From Moraxella sp. (GTDB taxonomy: Bacteria; Pseudomonadota; Gammaproteobacteria; Pseudomonadales; Moraxellaceae): DNA of 64,000 nt. The notes below the pieces were generated by a model that saw nothing but the letters and a program-made list of their open reading frames with translations, was not told the DNA's origin and ran no database searches. A program made the position numbers and the translations under genes. The stretch spans positions 17,735 to 81,734 of the forward strand of contig NZ_JAUNDY010000007.1 in assembly GCF_030525845.1 (NCBI RefSeq), in the 5' to 3' direction. Position 1 is the first letter of the stretch; each line of letters starts with the position of its first letter. This document shows positions 8,788-19,280 of this stretch, in pieces.

Positions 8788-9828
8788 ATGAAAAAACTCC
8801 CCCTAATCGCCCTAAGCCTAACCGCTTTACTTCATTCAAACATTGCGTCCGCTAATACAGGCAATGCGGTGATTGTTGCCCCTGCGATATTAGCAGTTAG
8901 TGCCTTAATGCTACCAAAAGCATTATATGACAATGCAAAATTCAACAAGACCTGCAAAAAGACCCCACATCATCTCACCACCAATATGGGGTCATATTAC
9001 AACACGATGCACAACATTTCGCCATTAAGTGCTGATTATCAAGGCTTGGCACGCACGCCGATTGATAAGGTGGGGAAATTACCTGACACGACCAAAGTGG
9101 CGGTGTATGGCAATTTGATTAAAAATGGCGAGCAACTTTATATCAAAAATGACACACAAGCCATCAATGTTTTGCCTGATTTGACTTACCAATGTGGGCT
9201 TGCCAAGTTGAACGCCAAACTTGCCAAATTTCCTTCCTTGCACGACAATGACAAAGCCATCTTTTATGGGCAAGTGCATTATGATGAACAAAACACGCCT
9301 TATCTGACGCTGGATTATATCATTTATGACAAACCGCACAGCAGACAACCAAAATATCAATCGTATTTTGATGAATATGCCGAGATATACAGTGATGAAC
9401 TCATTGCCTTAGCCAAAGAAGGCTATCCGCACGCCCAATACCAGTTGGCGATTTTATGGAAAGAGCAAGAGAGAAACGGTTTTGCCGAATTGGGTAGAGA
9501 TGACAGTAAAACCGTCATTGACCCAAAATTGGCAGGGCAATTATTGCAGGCTGCCGCCAATGCCGAAGATGAATGGGCGATGATGAGTTTGGCAATCATT
9601 TTAAAACAAGGGGGCAATGCCAACTTGGGGATTGCTCCCAATCAAGCTTTATACAATAAATATTATCAAAAAGTTCCCCAGCTTGTAGATGCCACCAAAT
9701 ACAGCCCCCATTTGTTTCAAGGCTGGGACAAATGGCAAAATTGGCAAAAAATGACCCCTGTGGATTTTAAAGTAACCGTCCAAGACGAAGGGGAGTACAA
9801 GGTGTCGTATCGTTTGGAATTGCCTTAA
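8788..9828 (+). CDS. Exported protein with Sel1-like region
   Basis: This 346-aa protein has a clear signal peptide (MKKLPLIALSLTALLHSNIASA, cleavage after ASA) and is probably periplasmic. Residues about 205-275 resemble Sel1/TPR helical repeats (EGYPHAQYQLAILWKEQ, NAEDEWAMMSLAIILK), which usually bind proteins. The N-terminal half has no family I recognise. An AGGA site 6 bases upstream supports the ATG at 8788. It follows the YbjN-like gene closely and precedes the deacetylase-family gene by 9 bases, so the three may be co-transcribed. Confidence 0.72.
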   Translation: MKKLPLIALSLTALLHSNIASANTGNAVIVAPAILAVSALMLPKALYDNAKFNKTCKKTPHHLTTNMGSYYNTMHNISPLSADYQGLARTPIDKVGKLPDTTKVAVYGNLIKNGEQLYIKNDTQAINVLPDLTYQCGLAKLNAKLAKFPSLHDNDKAIFYGQVHYDEQNTPYLTLDYIIYDKPHSRQPKYQSYFDEYAEIYSDELIALAKEGYPHAQYQLAILWKEQERNGFAELGRDDSKTVIDPKLAGQLLQAAANAEDEWAMMSLAIILKQGGNANLGIAPNQALYNKYYQKVPQLVDATKYSPHLFQGWDKWQNWQKMTPVDFKVTVQDEGEYKVSYRLELP

Positions 9829-9837
9829 CGGTGTGTT

Positions 9838-10749
9838 ATGGTTAAAATCGCCCATTGCCCCGAATTTGCCCTGCCTTTGCCAGACGGACACCGTTTTCCG
9901 ATGGCAAAATATGACTTGTTGCCCAAAAAACTGATTGCGGACGGTATCGCTAAGCCTTCCCAGTTTTTTGTGCCAACAATGGCAAGCGTGGACGAGATTT
10001 TAATCACGCACACGGCGGAGTATTGGCACGCCCTTGATAATCTGACCTTATCGCCCAAAGAGTGCCGTAAAATTGGCTTGCCAATGAGCAAAGCCCTGAT
10101 AGACCGTGAACGGCTGGTGGTGGGGGCAACCATCGAATGTGCCAAATTTGCCTTAAATGACGGCATTAGCCTGTCTACTTCGGGCGGTACGCACCACGCC
10201 TTTGCCGATAGTGGCGAAGGCTTTTGTATTTTAAATGACATTTGTGTGGCGAGTAATGTGCTTTTAAAAGAAGGGCTTGCCAACCGCATTTTAATCCTTG
10301 ATTTAGATGTCCATCAAGGCAACGGCAATGCGTCCATTATGGCGGACAATGATGATGTCTTTGTGATGAGTATGCACGGCGAGAAAAATTATCCCTATCA
10401 CAAACCCAAATCCGATTTGGACATCAACCTACCTGATGGGACGGGCGATGATGACTATTTGTCGCTGTTAAAATACCATTTGCCCAAAGTGCTTGATGAC
10501 TTTAAACCTGATTTTGTCTTTTATCAAGCGGGGGTAGATGTGCTGGCGGAAGATAGGCTTGGACGGATAAACTTAACGATGAATGGGCTATATGAGCGAG
10601 AGCGGTTTGTGGTGGAGACGATGTTTCATCGGCAAATCCCAATGGCGGTAACAATGGGCGGTGGCTACGCCCCTGATGTAGGGGTGATTGTGGCGGGGCA
10701 TAGTGTGGTGTTTAGCGTAGCTTACAACTTATTCAAATCACCTGCCTAA
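9838..10749 (+). CDS. Histone deacetylase-family zinc amidohydrolase
   Basis: This 303-aa enzyme belongs to the arginase/deacetylase superfamily; bacterial members remove acyl groups from lysine, polyamines or other amides, and the substrate here is unknown. Visible active-site motifs are the His pair in GGTHHAF (119-120), zinc ligands in LDLDVHQGNG (Asp155, His159), Asp234 in AGVDVLAEDRLG and MGGGYAP with Tyr277. Its last 17 bases overlap the convergent DUF5655 gene. A diverged copy of its tail lies 2.2 kb downstream, so the 3' end has a recombination history. Confidence 0.88.
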   Translation: MVKIAHCPEFALPLPDGHRFPMAKYDLLPKKLIADGIAKPSQFFVPTMASVDEILITHTAEYWHALDNLTLSPKECRKIGLPMSKALIDRERLVVGATIECAKFALNDGISLSTSGGTHHAFADSGEGFCILNDICVASNVLLKEGLANRILILDLDVHQGNGNASIMADNDDVFVMSMHGEKNYPYHKPKSDLDINLPDGTGDDDYLSLLKYHLPKVLDDFKPDFVFYQAGVDVLAEDRLGRINLTMNGLYERERFVVETMFHRQIPMAVTMGGGYAPDVGVIVAGHSVVFSVAYNLFKSPA

Positions 10750-11644
10750 TCAAACTCATCACATATTCTTTATTTTGATTATTGCTTATTTTTAATTCAT
10801 AATCGCCCAATCCGTGATGCCCAATATTACTCACATCGCGAGACAAACCTTTTTCGTCTTTTAAATCGCCATATTTGGCATTTATCCAAAGTTTCAATTC
10901 ATTTTTTAAAATTGCAATGGAGCAAATGTTATTTTTGGTTTTAAAGCCAATATACACTTTGGTGGTTTTTATTTCTATATTGTCCGCCAAATCTAAAATG
11001 GCGGTTCTAAATTCTTGATATAATTCTTTAACATCATCATATTTATTTTCCAAATGATATTCTTCATCATAAGTTTTCACTTCTTTAATAATGTTAATAA
11101 GCTCATTATCATCACTAATTTCTTTGGGTTTAATTTGTTTGATACTTGGAGCGGATTTGCTTTTTCTGATTGGGTTAATTATGATAATGTCATTAAAGCG
11201 TTTAATTTCCCATAATTCAATGGCAAAATCCTTAAAATTGGTGGATTGTTTTTGGTCATCGGTAAAACTTGGAGCAACAAAAACAATTTTGCTTTGTGAC
11301 CAATCCACATCGTCTCGTTTTAAATTTTGATTAAGACTTTCATTATATTCAATGATAAATTCTGCTTTATATTCTAGCATTAAATTTAAATAAGAAACCC
11401 CTTGGTCAACCACGCTGTAATTTTTATTTCTTTTATATTCAATAATCACAAAGCTGTTATTTTCTGGGTCATGTGCCAATGTGTCAATGCGTTTATTTTT
11501 AATGCTAAATTCAGATTTGACAAAAACCAATTCACTAATTTGTGATAAATTTTGTTCGCATAAGGCTTGAATGTCTTTTTCTAACAGAAAAGGCGTTTCT
11601 GATAGGGGTGTTAGGGTGTTATTTTGGGTATAAAATAATTGCAT
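10733..11644 (-). CDS. DUF5655 protein with PD-(D/E)XK-like N-terminus
   Basis: This 303-aa protein appears to have two parts. The N-terminal half has RIDTLAHDPENNSFVIIEYK, an Asp then Glu-x-Lys pattern like PD-(D/E)XK nuclease folds. The C-terminal 120 residues (TTKVYIGFKTKN to the end, with LSRDVSNIGHHGLGDYEL) match DUF5655. Such proteins occur in defence neighbourhoods, but the role is unproven. It is AT-rich, follows the transposase gene by 9 bases on the same strand, has an AGGAAA ribosome site, and its end overlaps the deacetylase gene tail to tail. Confidence 0.75.
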   Translation of the reverse strand: MQLFYTQNNTLTPLSETPFLLEKDIQALCEQNLSQISELVFVKSEFSIKNKRIDTLAHDPENNSFVIIEYKRNKNYSVVDQGVSYLNLMLEYKAEFIIEYNESLNQNLKRDDVDWSQSKIVFVAPSFTDDQKQSTNFKDFAIELWEIKRFNDIIIINPIRKSKSAPSIKQIKPKEISDDNELINIIKEVKTYDEEYHLENKYDDVKELYQEFRTAILDLADNIEIKTTKVYIGFKTKNNICSIAILKNELKLWINAKYGDLKDEKGLSRDVSNIGHHGLGDYELKISNNQNKEYVMSLIRQVI

Positions 11645-11653
11645 TGCTGTTTC

Positions 11654-12775
11654 CTATAAAAGTCTTTCTTCAAATAATAACTTAAATTGATTGAGTATTA
11701 ACTGCCAATGAGCAATGGGCATTGTCCACTTTTTTCTAGCAACTTCTAAATATAAATACAGTGCGTTTAAAGCAATTTGGTCGCTCCCAAATACCCTTTC
11801 TTTTTTTGCAACTTTCCTTAATTGAGAGTTCAAGCTTTCAATCATATTGGTTGTATATAAAACTTTTCTAAGCTCTGGAATATACTCATAAAATGGTGTT
11901 AAATTCTCCCAATTGTGATACCAAGATTTTACCATTGCTGGATAATTTTCTTGCCACTTTTCTGCCATTTCGCTTAATCTTTTTTCTGCAATCTGTAATG
12001 TTGGGGCAGTATATATCATTGCCAAATCATTTGATAATATCTTTTTGTCTTTTTTGGCAACACAGGCTAGGCTGGCTCTTTTTTGATGTAAAACACATAA
12101 CTGAATTTGCGAATGTGGATAAAGCGATTTAATTGATTTTGTCAGTCCCGATAAGTTATCACAACATACAATAAAAATATCTTTAACCCCCCTATTTTTT
12201 AATTCCGTTAATATATTTGCCCATATATCCGATTTTTCACGATGAGCTATCCATAGTCCCAAAACTTCTTTGCGTCCTTCTAGATTAATGCCCAGAACAA
12301 TATGTACAGATTTATTTCTTTGAATATTATTTTCTTTTACCAAAATCCGCATTGCATCTAAATATACAATCGGGTAAATTGAGTCCAATTCTCTGCCTCT
12401 CCATAATTCCATTTCCGACTCACTTTTATTAATAATACTATTAATATGACGAGTTGTTAAATGAATGTTTTGTGATGCTGAAAAATGAGCTTGGATATCT
12501 GTTTTTATCATGCCTCTTGAATATAAAGAAATAATTTCATCTTTTAATTCAATGGCTTGTTTTTGGGTTAAATTAAGCGATTTTAAAAAAGCATAATCAG
12601 AATGGTCATCATCGTCTATACCTTCTAATGGTGCATTTAAGCCAATTTTAATAGCATAATCCATAATTTGACTATGTAAATTTGCTAAAAGTCCGTTTTC
12701 ACCTAATAAATCTTGGTTATTTTTACAATCTTTTAGCAATTCTAAAATGATATGTTCTGGAATTTGTTTGGACAT
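11654..12775 (-). CDS. IS256-family transposase
   Basis: This 373-aa mutator-type transposase (family usually about 390-420 aa) has an intact-looking DDE triad: Asp140 in VYLDAMRI, Asp206 in VCCDNLSG and Glu313 in TTNMIESLNSQLRK. The helical insertion carries the C...H signature (LCVLHQKR). I could not find matching terminal inverted repeats on either side, so the element limits are undefined. The gene downstream starts 9 bases later, leaving no room for a normal left end. Either that gene is a passenger or the element has lost its end. Confidence 0.9.
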   Translation of the reverse strand: MSKQIPEHIILELLKDCKNNQDLLGENGLLANLHSQIMDYAIKIGLNAPLEGIDDDDHSDYAFLKSLNLTQKQAIELKDEIISLYSRGMIKTDIQAHFSASQNIHLTTRHINSIINKSESEMELWRGRELDSIYPIVYLDAMRILVKENNIQRNKSVHIVLGINLEGRKEVLGLWIAHREKSDIWANILTELKNRGVKDIFIVCCDNLSGLTKSIKSLYPHSQIQLCVLHQKRASLACVAKKDKKILSNDLAMIYTAPTLQIAEKRLSEMAEKWQENYPAMVKSWYHNWENLTPFYEYIPELRKVLYTTNMIESLNSQLRKVAKKERVFGSDQIALNALYLYLEVARKKWTMPIAHWQLILNQFKLLFEERLL

Positions 12776-12849
12776 AAAACACCATTATTTAAAAAAATAA
12801 AAATTTTATTTTAACAAATATTTAATGGGTTGGCAAATGGATTTTTTGC

Positions 12850-12905
12850 TATGCCCCTGATATTGATGTCATTGTGCAGGGGCATAGTGGGGTGTTTGGG
12901 GTGGT
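12850..12905 (+). pseudogene. Remnant of a deacetylase-family gene 3' end
   Basis: Read on the plus strand, this stretch encodes YAPDIDVIVQGHSGVFGVV, aligning with YAPDVGVIVAGHSVVFSVA at the end of the intact deacetylase-family gene (from 10666). Nucleotide identity is roughly 75% by eye, so it is not a recent duplication. No open frame continues upstream. It abuts the end of the restriction S gene and marks the right edge of the DUF5655/transposase insertion. Confidence 0.7.
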
Positions 12906-14044
12906 TAGGGGGATTTTATCTTACCATTCACATACTCAACCACATCTTTAATCAAATACTTCTGTAATGCCAAAATCAGCGTTTGCATTTTTTCAATATC
13001 TGGTGCATTATCTTTTGTAGGCAATTGAATATATTTATCCTTAACCACATTCCACCCGCCCAATTTATTTTTATAAGAATAAATTGGCAAATCGGTTACT
13101 TGATTGATACTTGCCACCATAAACAAAAATAATTTGGCATCATATTGTTTATCATCATATTTCCATTTTATCGCATAGGCATCGGATAATACCGTAAAAT
13201 CACGAGATTGAAAATAGGCTCTATACACATCGCTATTAGATGGAATAGAAATCACATTTTTTAAAATCGTTGCATTATCCGTAGGAGTAAAGTAATTAAG
13301 CCCTTGATTTTGAAAACTGGAAGTCAAGCAAGGTAAAACATAATCATCAGTTGGTTCTTTGGGTAAACTTTTGGCTGGATAGGGTAATTTTTTGGTTTTG
13401 ATTTTTTCAAATAAATCGCTCATTTTATATTCAGCCCAATCAATATTATCTGACTGAAACTCATTTAATACTCGCCATTCATCATCGGTCAAGGTGCAGT
13501 CTATTAAACCTACTTCTCGTAGATGTTCATTGAGCCGTGCCAAGCGTTCATTCTCAATTTCGCTAATAAATTTCTCCATAAATTCAAAATCAATTTGGCT
13601 AATTTTATCCAAATCAGAATTTTGTTTTATTGGGAGAAAAATTTTGTCTGTTTTTAGTTTGTTTAGTGTAGGATAATCTGTATAGCCATCACCATATTTT
13701 TTTAATAGGAAATTGATAACAGAGTTAAGAAAATTATAATTTTCTACTGCTTGTACATTTTTTGGTGATAGTAAAAATATATTTTGACTAGCATACCATT
13801 GTCTATTTCTAAATTGACAAACATTTTTTCCTATTTGAGTAAGTGAAAAAGTATTTTTTGGATTAGCTGAAAAATCTAATTCTTCTATAAAACCCTGAAC
13901 ACCATTATTTAAAGATGTTCTCCCAATAAAATCAAAATCAGATTTTTTATCAGAAATATCTAATTTTCCTTTATCTACACTTTTGGAAGTGCTAATATCA
14001 AACAATTCCTGCAACTCAAATTCCGCCCATTTAACCTGTTGCAA
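12905..14044 (-). CDS. Specificity (S) subunit of a BcgI-like restriction-modification system
   Basis: This 379-aa protein has the two-half layout of DNA-recognition subunits: repeats beginning WAEFELQELFDI and WAEYKMSDLFEKI, each a target recognition domain followed by helical segments (EFMEKFISEIENERLARLNEHL and KMQTLILALQKYLIKDV). It should pair with the RM subunit encoded 8 bases upstream and determine the bipartite target site. The target cannot be read from the sequence. The low GC fits horizontal acquisition. Confidence 0.85.
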   Translation of the reverse strand: MQQVKWAEFELQELFDISTSKSVDKGKLDISDKKSDFDFIGRTSLNNGVQGFIEELDFSANPKNTFSLTQIGKNVCQFRNRQWYASQNIFLLSPKNVQAVENYNFLNSVINFLLKKYGDGYTDYPTLNKLKTDKIFLPIKQNSDLDKISQIDFEFMEKFISEIENERLARLNEHLREVGLIDCTLTDDEWRVLNEFQSDNIDWAEYKMSDLFEKIKTKKLPYPAKSLPKEPTDDYVLPCLTSSFQNQGLNYFTPTDNATILKNVISIPSNSDVYRAYFQSRDFTVLSDAYAIKWKYDDKQYDAKLFLFMVASINQVTDLPIYSYKNKLGGWNVVKDKYIQLPTKDNAPDIEKMQTLILALQKYLIKDVVEYVNGKIKSP

Positions 14045-14052
14045 TTCTTGGA

Positions 14053-16113
14053 TTAAATGGGTTTGTGCTTTTTTATTTCATCACCGATATTGGATTGTGT
14101 TTTGATGATGTTTGCCACTTCCCACGCCAAATACTCTTTGACGGTTTTTTCAAAATCATCAAGCGTTGGTTTGCCATCTATGGGTGCTGACTGGTTCCAA
14201 TCTGCCCCATTTTTTGGGTCAATCGTGCCTTCAAAATATTCTTTTTCGGTCAATAATTTTAATTTTGATTTACCAAAACGCACCAAATTCACCACTTCTT
14301 CATAGCGTTCTTTGGCATTATTGATGTCTTTTAAATTATTGGTAGATTTTTTTCTGTCCGAACGAGCATAACCATCATTACTAAAATCAATAAATTTAAC
14401 CATTTCATCAGCGTGATGTTTTTCACCCACTTTAAAAACATAGATATGGGTTTGCACGCTTGACTTGCCAATAAATAAATCAAGAGGCATTCTAATGCTG
14501 GCAATTAAAGTATGTTTTTGTAAAATACGCTGATTGATTTCTTGTGCTTTGCCATTGCCTGCGGTATCTTTAATCAAAATAGCAGCATAGCCTTTATTCA
14601 TCATATTTAAAGCGGTTTCTACAAAATTCATTCCATTGCCATTGGCGGAATAAGGCGGATTTAACACAAAAGCGTCCGCAGGGAATTTATCGTCCGTATT
14701 ATCAAACCCATAATTGCCATTAAAATCCACTAATGAATCTTTGTTGATGATATTAGAACTGCCATCACCCATCATAATCATATTTAAAATGGCAAGCATA
14801 TAAACACTGGATAACAATTCTAGCCCCAATAATTGTTTGGCTTTGATATGAGCTTCTTTTTTGCGTAACTCATCAGGAGAATGAATATTTTCTCTGGCAT
14901 CTTTTAGCATTTCATTCATTGCTGCTACCAAAAGCCCTGCTGAACCTGTGGCAAAATCCCAAACAAAACTATCTTTATTAACCCTTGCTAATTTTGCCAA
15001 TAATGTTGCAACATAAGCAGGTGTTAATACGACATCATTTAATTTGTCTTGGGTAAAACCCAGCCAAGAATACATTTCATTAAAAAGTTTGCCTGTAAAA
15101 TCTGTGGTTAAACCAATTTTATAATAAATTCCCAAATCATCTACAATTTTAGCAAATACTCTTTTTAATTGGCTTTCACCATCGTGTGCTTTGTTGATAT
15201 TATCTGTTAAAAGTGTATTAGATAATGTACGAATGATTAACTCTTTTTTATCTTGTGGCAATTGTTTTTCATTAAAAAATGCGTTAATTTTTCGGATAAT
15301 AATATCGCCATCTCTATCGCCTTCTTCTTGACTGGATTTTAAATCTTCTTTTTCTAGGGGTTTTACCTTACCAGCAACGCCAATCGTTGCAATAATTGCA
15401 GCAGCAACAAGATAAACACGGTCATTTTCTCCCAAGCCTTTTTCATTTTGGTAAATGTCATTATTTAATTTTGTTAGGCTGGCGGAAATTTCCTTTTCAC
15501 GCTTTTCTTTAATTTTTTCTAATTCATCTGGCGAAAGTGATAATTGTTTAACTTGTGCAATAAAGTTATCAAAATTATCTTTGGCTAAAAATGAAAAGTC
15601 ATTAAAATCAGCAACTTTTTGTCCTACACCAAGATTGGATTTTGAAACATAATATACGCCAATTTGATGACGAATATTGCCTTTTTCATCTTTTTCACCT
15701 GTCATACCAATGGCGATAATATGGGTATAACTGGTATGATGAAGTAAAGCATTGGCATAATGCACAGCACCATTAACCGCATAGCCATTGATATTGGTAA
15801 AATTGGGTTCATTTTTGGCATTGCGATTGTCCACATTGCCATCTTTATCTAATTTAACAAGTTTATCCGCATAACCTTTATATTCAATCAAAATAGGATA
15901 ATAATCGGTATTATTATCTTGCAAAAGTAATTTTACATCAGGGCGATTTCCACCTGTACCACCGTTTTTTGAATAATAATATTGCAGGGCTTTATCAATT
16001 TCATCATTCAACGATTCTTGTTCTAACTTATAGGATAAACCATAGCTTTTCAACCAACCATTTGCTAAATCAGCAATATTTGGTTCTATACTTTGAGATT
16101 TTTTCTTTGCCAT
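14053..16113 (-). CDS. BcgI-like fused endonuclease/N6-adenine methyltransferase subunit
   Basis: This 686-aa fusion combines cleavage and methylation. The N-terminal nuclease shows Asp59 (NRPDVK) and Glu77-x-Lys79 (LIEYKG), a PD-(D/E)XK core. A helical HsdM-like linker leads to the methyltransferase with SAM-binding WDFATGSAGLL (386-393 region) and catalytic NPPY (485-488). Fused nuclease-methylase with a separate S gene is the type IIB/BcgI arrangement, in which DNA is cut on both sides of the site. ATG at 16113 is preferred to a GTG three codons upstream. All motifs look intact. Confidence 0.87.
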   Translation of the reverse strand: MAKKKSQSIEPNIADLANGWLKSYGLSYKLEQESLNDEIDKALQYYYSKNGGTGGNRPDVKLLLQDNNTDYYPILIEYKGYADKLVKLDKDGNVDNRNAKNEPNFTNINGYAVNGAVHYANALLHHTSYTHIIAIGMTGEKDEKGNIRHQIGVYYVSKSNLGVGQKVADFNDFSFLAKDNFDNFIAQVKQLSLSPDELEKIKEKREKEISASLTKLNNDIYQNEKGLGENDRVYLVAAAIIATIGVAGKVKPLEKEDLKSSQEEGDRDGDIIIRKINAFFNEKQLPQDKKELIIRTLSNTLLTDNINKAHDGESQLKRVFAKIVDDLGIYYKIGLTTDFTGKLFNEMYSWLGFTQDKLNDVVLTPAYVATLLAKLARVNKDSFVWDFATGSAGLLVAAMNEMLKDARENIHSPDELRKKEAHIKAKQLLGLELLSSVYMLAILNMIMMGDGSSNIINKDSLVDFNGNYGFDNTDDKFPADAFVLNPPYSANGNGMNFVETALNMMNKGYAAILIKDTAGNGKAQEINQRILQKHTLIASIRMPLDLFIGKSSVQTHIYVFKVGEKHHADEMVKFIDFSNDGYARSDRKKSTNNLKDINNAKERYEEVVNLVRFGKSKLKLLTEKEYFEGTIDPKNGADWNQSAPIDGKPTLDDFEKTVKEYLAWEVANIIKTQSNIGDEIKKHKPI

Positions 16114-16195
16114 TTTAATCACTTTTAAAATATTAAATAATAGATTTAAATTGATGGGAATTGGGCATAATCAATCATAATTATGCCCAGTCTTC

Positions 16196-19084
16196 TTACA
16201 GAGCGTCAATCTCCCCCATACTCTCCTTCACCTTCCCAATCTGCCCTTCAAGCTCACTCAATTTCTCTCGTTCAGCCGAAACGACACTTGCAGGGGCTTT
16301 GGCAACAAAGGCTTCATTATTTAGCTTATTGGCAATTTGGTCGTATTGTTTGGTAAGTTTTTCTAGCTCTTTATTAAGACGAGCCAATTCTACCGCAGGG
16401 TCAATCAAGCCTTTCATTGGCACAAGCACCACCGCACCACCAACCACGCTGGACGATGACAATGGGGCTTTTTCATCATTACCTAAAAACGCCAAACTTT
16501 CTACTTTGGCAAGGGCTTTAAATAAGGGTTCAATTCTTTGAATTTGTGTTTTTTCGCCCTCATTGATGTTTTGCAATAAGACAGGTAATAATTTGGCATT
16601 ACCCAAATTCATCTCACCACGAATATTTCGCACCGCCCCAATTAAACCTTGTAGCCAATTCATATCATTTTCGGCTTGCTCGTTAATACGACTTTCATCA
16701 GCGATTGGATATTGAGCAAGCATAATGCTTTCTCCGCCACGCCCAATCATCGGAGTCAGTGTTTGCCAAATTTCTTCGGTAATAAATGGCATAATTGGAT
16801 GCGTTAATCGTAATGCTACTTCCATCACCGACAATAATACATAACGCACTTGGGCTTTGCGTTCATCGCTAATATTCGGGTCATTTAATACAGGTTTGGT
16901 GAGTTCCACATACCAATCGCAATACTCATTCCAAATAAAATCGTAAATCGCCTGACTTGCCAAATCCAAACGATAAGTTTCAAAGGCTAATTTCACCGCC
17001 AATTCTGCTTTTTGTAATCGACTAATAATCCATTGTTCTGGCAATTCCCAAAGTTCTGGTTTTGCCGCTTGGTGGATTTCTTTACCGTCCACATTCATCA
17101 AAACAAATCTTGTGGCATTCCAAATTTTATTACAGAAATTACGATAGCCTTCAACGCGTTTTAAATCAAATTTAATATCCCGCCCTGTATTCGCCAACGC
17201 ACAGAAGGTAAATCGCACCGCATCTGTGCCATAGGCATTGATACCATTTTCAAATTCTTTACGGGTGGCTTTTTCGATTTTGCTGGCTTGTTTTGGATTC
17301 ATCAATCCTGATGTACGCTTGGCAACCAAACTTTCCAAATCAATACCATCAATCAAATCTAATGGGTCAAGCACATTGCCCTTAGATTTGGACATTTTTT
17401 GTCCTTCGCTATCACGCACCAAACCATGCACATAAACGGTTTTAAATGGCACTTGTGGCGTGCCGTCTTGGTCTTTGACAAAGTGCATGGTCATCATAAT
17501 CATACGGGCAACCCAGAAGAAAATGATATCAAAGCCTGTTACGAGTACCGAAGTTGGGTGGAATTTTTGCAAGATTTCATTTTGTAAATCAAGCTCTTCT
17601 TTGCCAGTCCAGCCAAGCGTTGAGAATGTCCATAAGGCTGATGAGAACCAAGTATCTAACACATCTTCATCTTGTTTTAATGCGGTATCGCCCAAATTGT
17701 GCTTTTGACGTACTTCCTCTTCACTGCGTCCCACATAAATATTGCCTGCATCATCATACCACGCAGGAATACGATGACCCCACCATAATTGGCGACTAAT
17801 ACACCAATCTTGAATATCACGCATCCATGCCATATACATATTGGTATATTGTTCTGGTACAAATTTAATGCGTCCGTCTTGTACTGCTTCAATGGCAGGT
17901 TTGGCTAATACTGCTGCTCTGACATACCATTGGTCAGTTAAGAATGGCTCAACAATCACGCCAGAACGGTCGCCACGAGGGGCTTTTAAGGTGTAAGGCT
18001 CGATTTTTTCTAGCCAACCTTCACTTTCAGCTTGTGCCACCAATTTTTTACGTGCTTCAAAACGTTCTAATCCTGCATAATCGCTTGGTGCAGTAATACG
18101 TTCACTAACCGCTTCATCTGATTTCTTGATGAAATCAAATTCTGCTAAAATTTCAGCATTGATATTAAAAATATTGATAAGCGGTAGATTGTGGCGTTTA
18201 CCGACTTCATAATCATTAAAATCATGAGCAGGGGTAATTTTGACACAGCCTGTACCGAAGTCTTTTTCCACATAATCATCAGCGACAATTGGCACTTCAC
18301 GCCCTGTAATTGGCAGCACAATGGTTTTACCAATTAAATGCCCGTAACGCTCATCTTCAGGGTGAACCGCTACCGCCGTATCGCCAAGTAAAGTTTCAGG
18401 ACGTGTGGTTGCCACAACCAAATGGTCTTTACCATCAGCAGTTTTTAATGATTTATCGGCAAAGAAATATTTAAAATGCCACAATGAGCCTTGCTCTTCG
18501 CTGCTTTCGACTTCAAGGTCGGACAAAGCGGTGTGTAGTTTTGGGTCCCAGTTGACTAGGCGTTTACCACGATAAATCAAGCCTTCCTCAAACAAACGCA
18601 CAAATACTTCTTTAACCACGTCTGATAAATCATCGTCCATCGTAAAGCGTTCACGAGACCAGTCCACGCTTGAACCTAAACGGCGGATTTGCTGGGTGAT
18701 TGTGCCGCCTGATTGGGCTTTCCATTCCCATACTTTTTCTAAGAATTTTTCTCGACCCAAGTCATGGCGTGTGATGTTTTGTAAGCCAAGCTGACGTTCT
18801 ACCACCATTTGTGTGGCGATACCTGCATGGTCAGTCCCCGGTTGCCACAGGGTATTAAAGCCTTTCATACGATGATAGCGGGTCAAGGAATCCATGATGG
18901 TATTGTTAAAACCATGTCCCATGTGTAATGAACCCGTTACATTTGGTGGTGGCAAGGCAATCGAAAACGACTGTTCTTTATCGGTGGTAGGTTTAAAATA
19001 GCCCTTTTCTTCCCAGTTTTGATACGTGCCTGCTTCGATTTCGACAGGATTATAAGTGGCTGAGAGTTTGTCTAATGTGCTCAT
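16196..19084 (-). CDS. valS: Valyl-tRNA synthetase (ValS)
   Basis: ValS charges tRNA-Val and edits misacylated threonine. The class I enzyme is 962 aa, full length. It has the HIGH-type motif [14 protein letters not shown] near residue 48 and [12 protein letters not shown] around 560, with the editing domain between and a C-terminal coiled coil ([22 protein letters not shown]). It is the last housekeeping gene before the restriction island and has no co-directional partner close by. Confidence 0.98.
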   Translation of the reverse strand: MSTLDKLSATYNPVEIEAGTYQNWEEKGYFKPTTDKEQSFSIALPPPNVTGSLHMGHGFNNTIMDSLTRYHRMKGFNTLWQPGTDHAGIATQMVVERQLGLQNITRHDLGREKFLEKVWEWKAQSGGTITQQIRRLGSSVDWSRERFTMDDDLSDVVKEVFVRLFEEGLIYRGKRLVNWDPKLHTALSDLEVESSEEQGSLWHFKYFFADKSLKTADGKDHLVVATTRPETLLGDTAVAVHPEDERYGHLIGKTIVLPITGREVPIVADDYVEKDFGTGCVKITPAHDFNDYEVGKRHNLPLINIFNINAEILAEFDFIKKSDEAVSERITAPSDYAGLERFEARKKLVAQAESEGWLEKIEPYTLKAPRGDRSGVIVEPFLTDQWYVRAAVLAKPAIEAVQDGRIKFVPEQYTNMYMAWMRDIQDWCISRQLWWGHRIPAWYDDAGNIYVGRSEEEVRQKHNLGDTALKQDEDVLDTWFSSALWTFSTLGWTGKEELDLQNEILQKFHPTSVLVTGFDIIFFWVARMIMMTMHFVKDQDGTPQVPFKTVYVHGLVRDSEGQKMSKSKGNVLDPLDLIDGIDLESLVAKRTSGLMNPKQASKIEKATRKEFENGINAYGTDAVRFTFCALANTGRDIKFDLKRVEGYRNFCNKIWNATRFVLMNVDGKEIHQAAKPELWELPEQWIISRLQKAELAVKLAFETYRLDLASQAIYDFIWNEYCDWYVELTKPVLNDPNISDERKAQVRYVLLSVMEVALRLTHPIMPFITEEIWQTLTPMIGRGGESIMLAQYPIADESRINEQAENDMNWLQGLIGAVRNIRGEMNLGNAKLLPVLLQNINEGEKTQIQRIEPLFKALAKVESLAFLGNDEKAPLSSSSVVGGAVVLVPMKGLIDPAVELARLNKELEKLTKQYDQIANKLNNEAFVAKAPASVVSAEREKLSELEGQIGKVKESMGEIDAL

Positions 19085-19280
19085 GCAAAAGCTCCAAATT
19101 TTGGTAAAAAATACGCTCTATTCTAACATAAGAATTGGGAAGTTTTGGGGATTTTAGTGATAAAGAGTTGGTATTTGGTCGGTCATAAATATTGGGTATG
19201 TCAGCTAGTCTGGTGGGGTGTGTGCCTAAGATGGGCGATTTGTGCTAAAATAACCCATTTTAATGATAAGACCTAAGTTA

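Noticed and set aside
11640..12846. Terminal inverted repeats for the IS256-type element
   Set aside because: I compared the flanks on both sides and found no convincing matching ends, so no element boundary was called.
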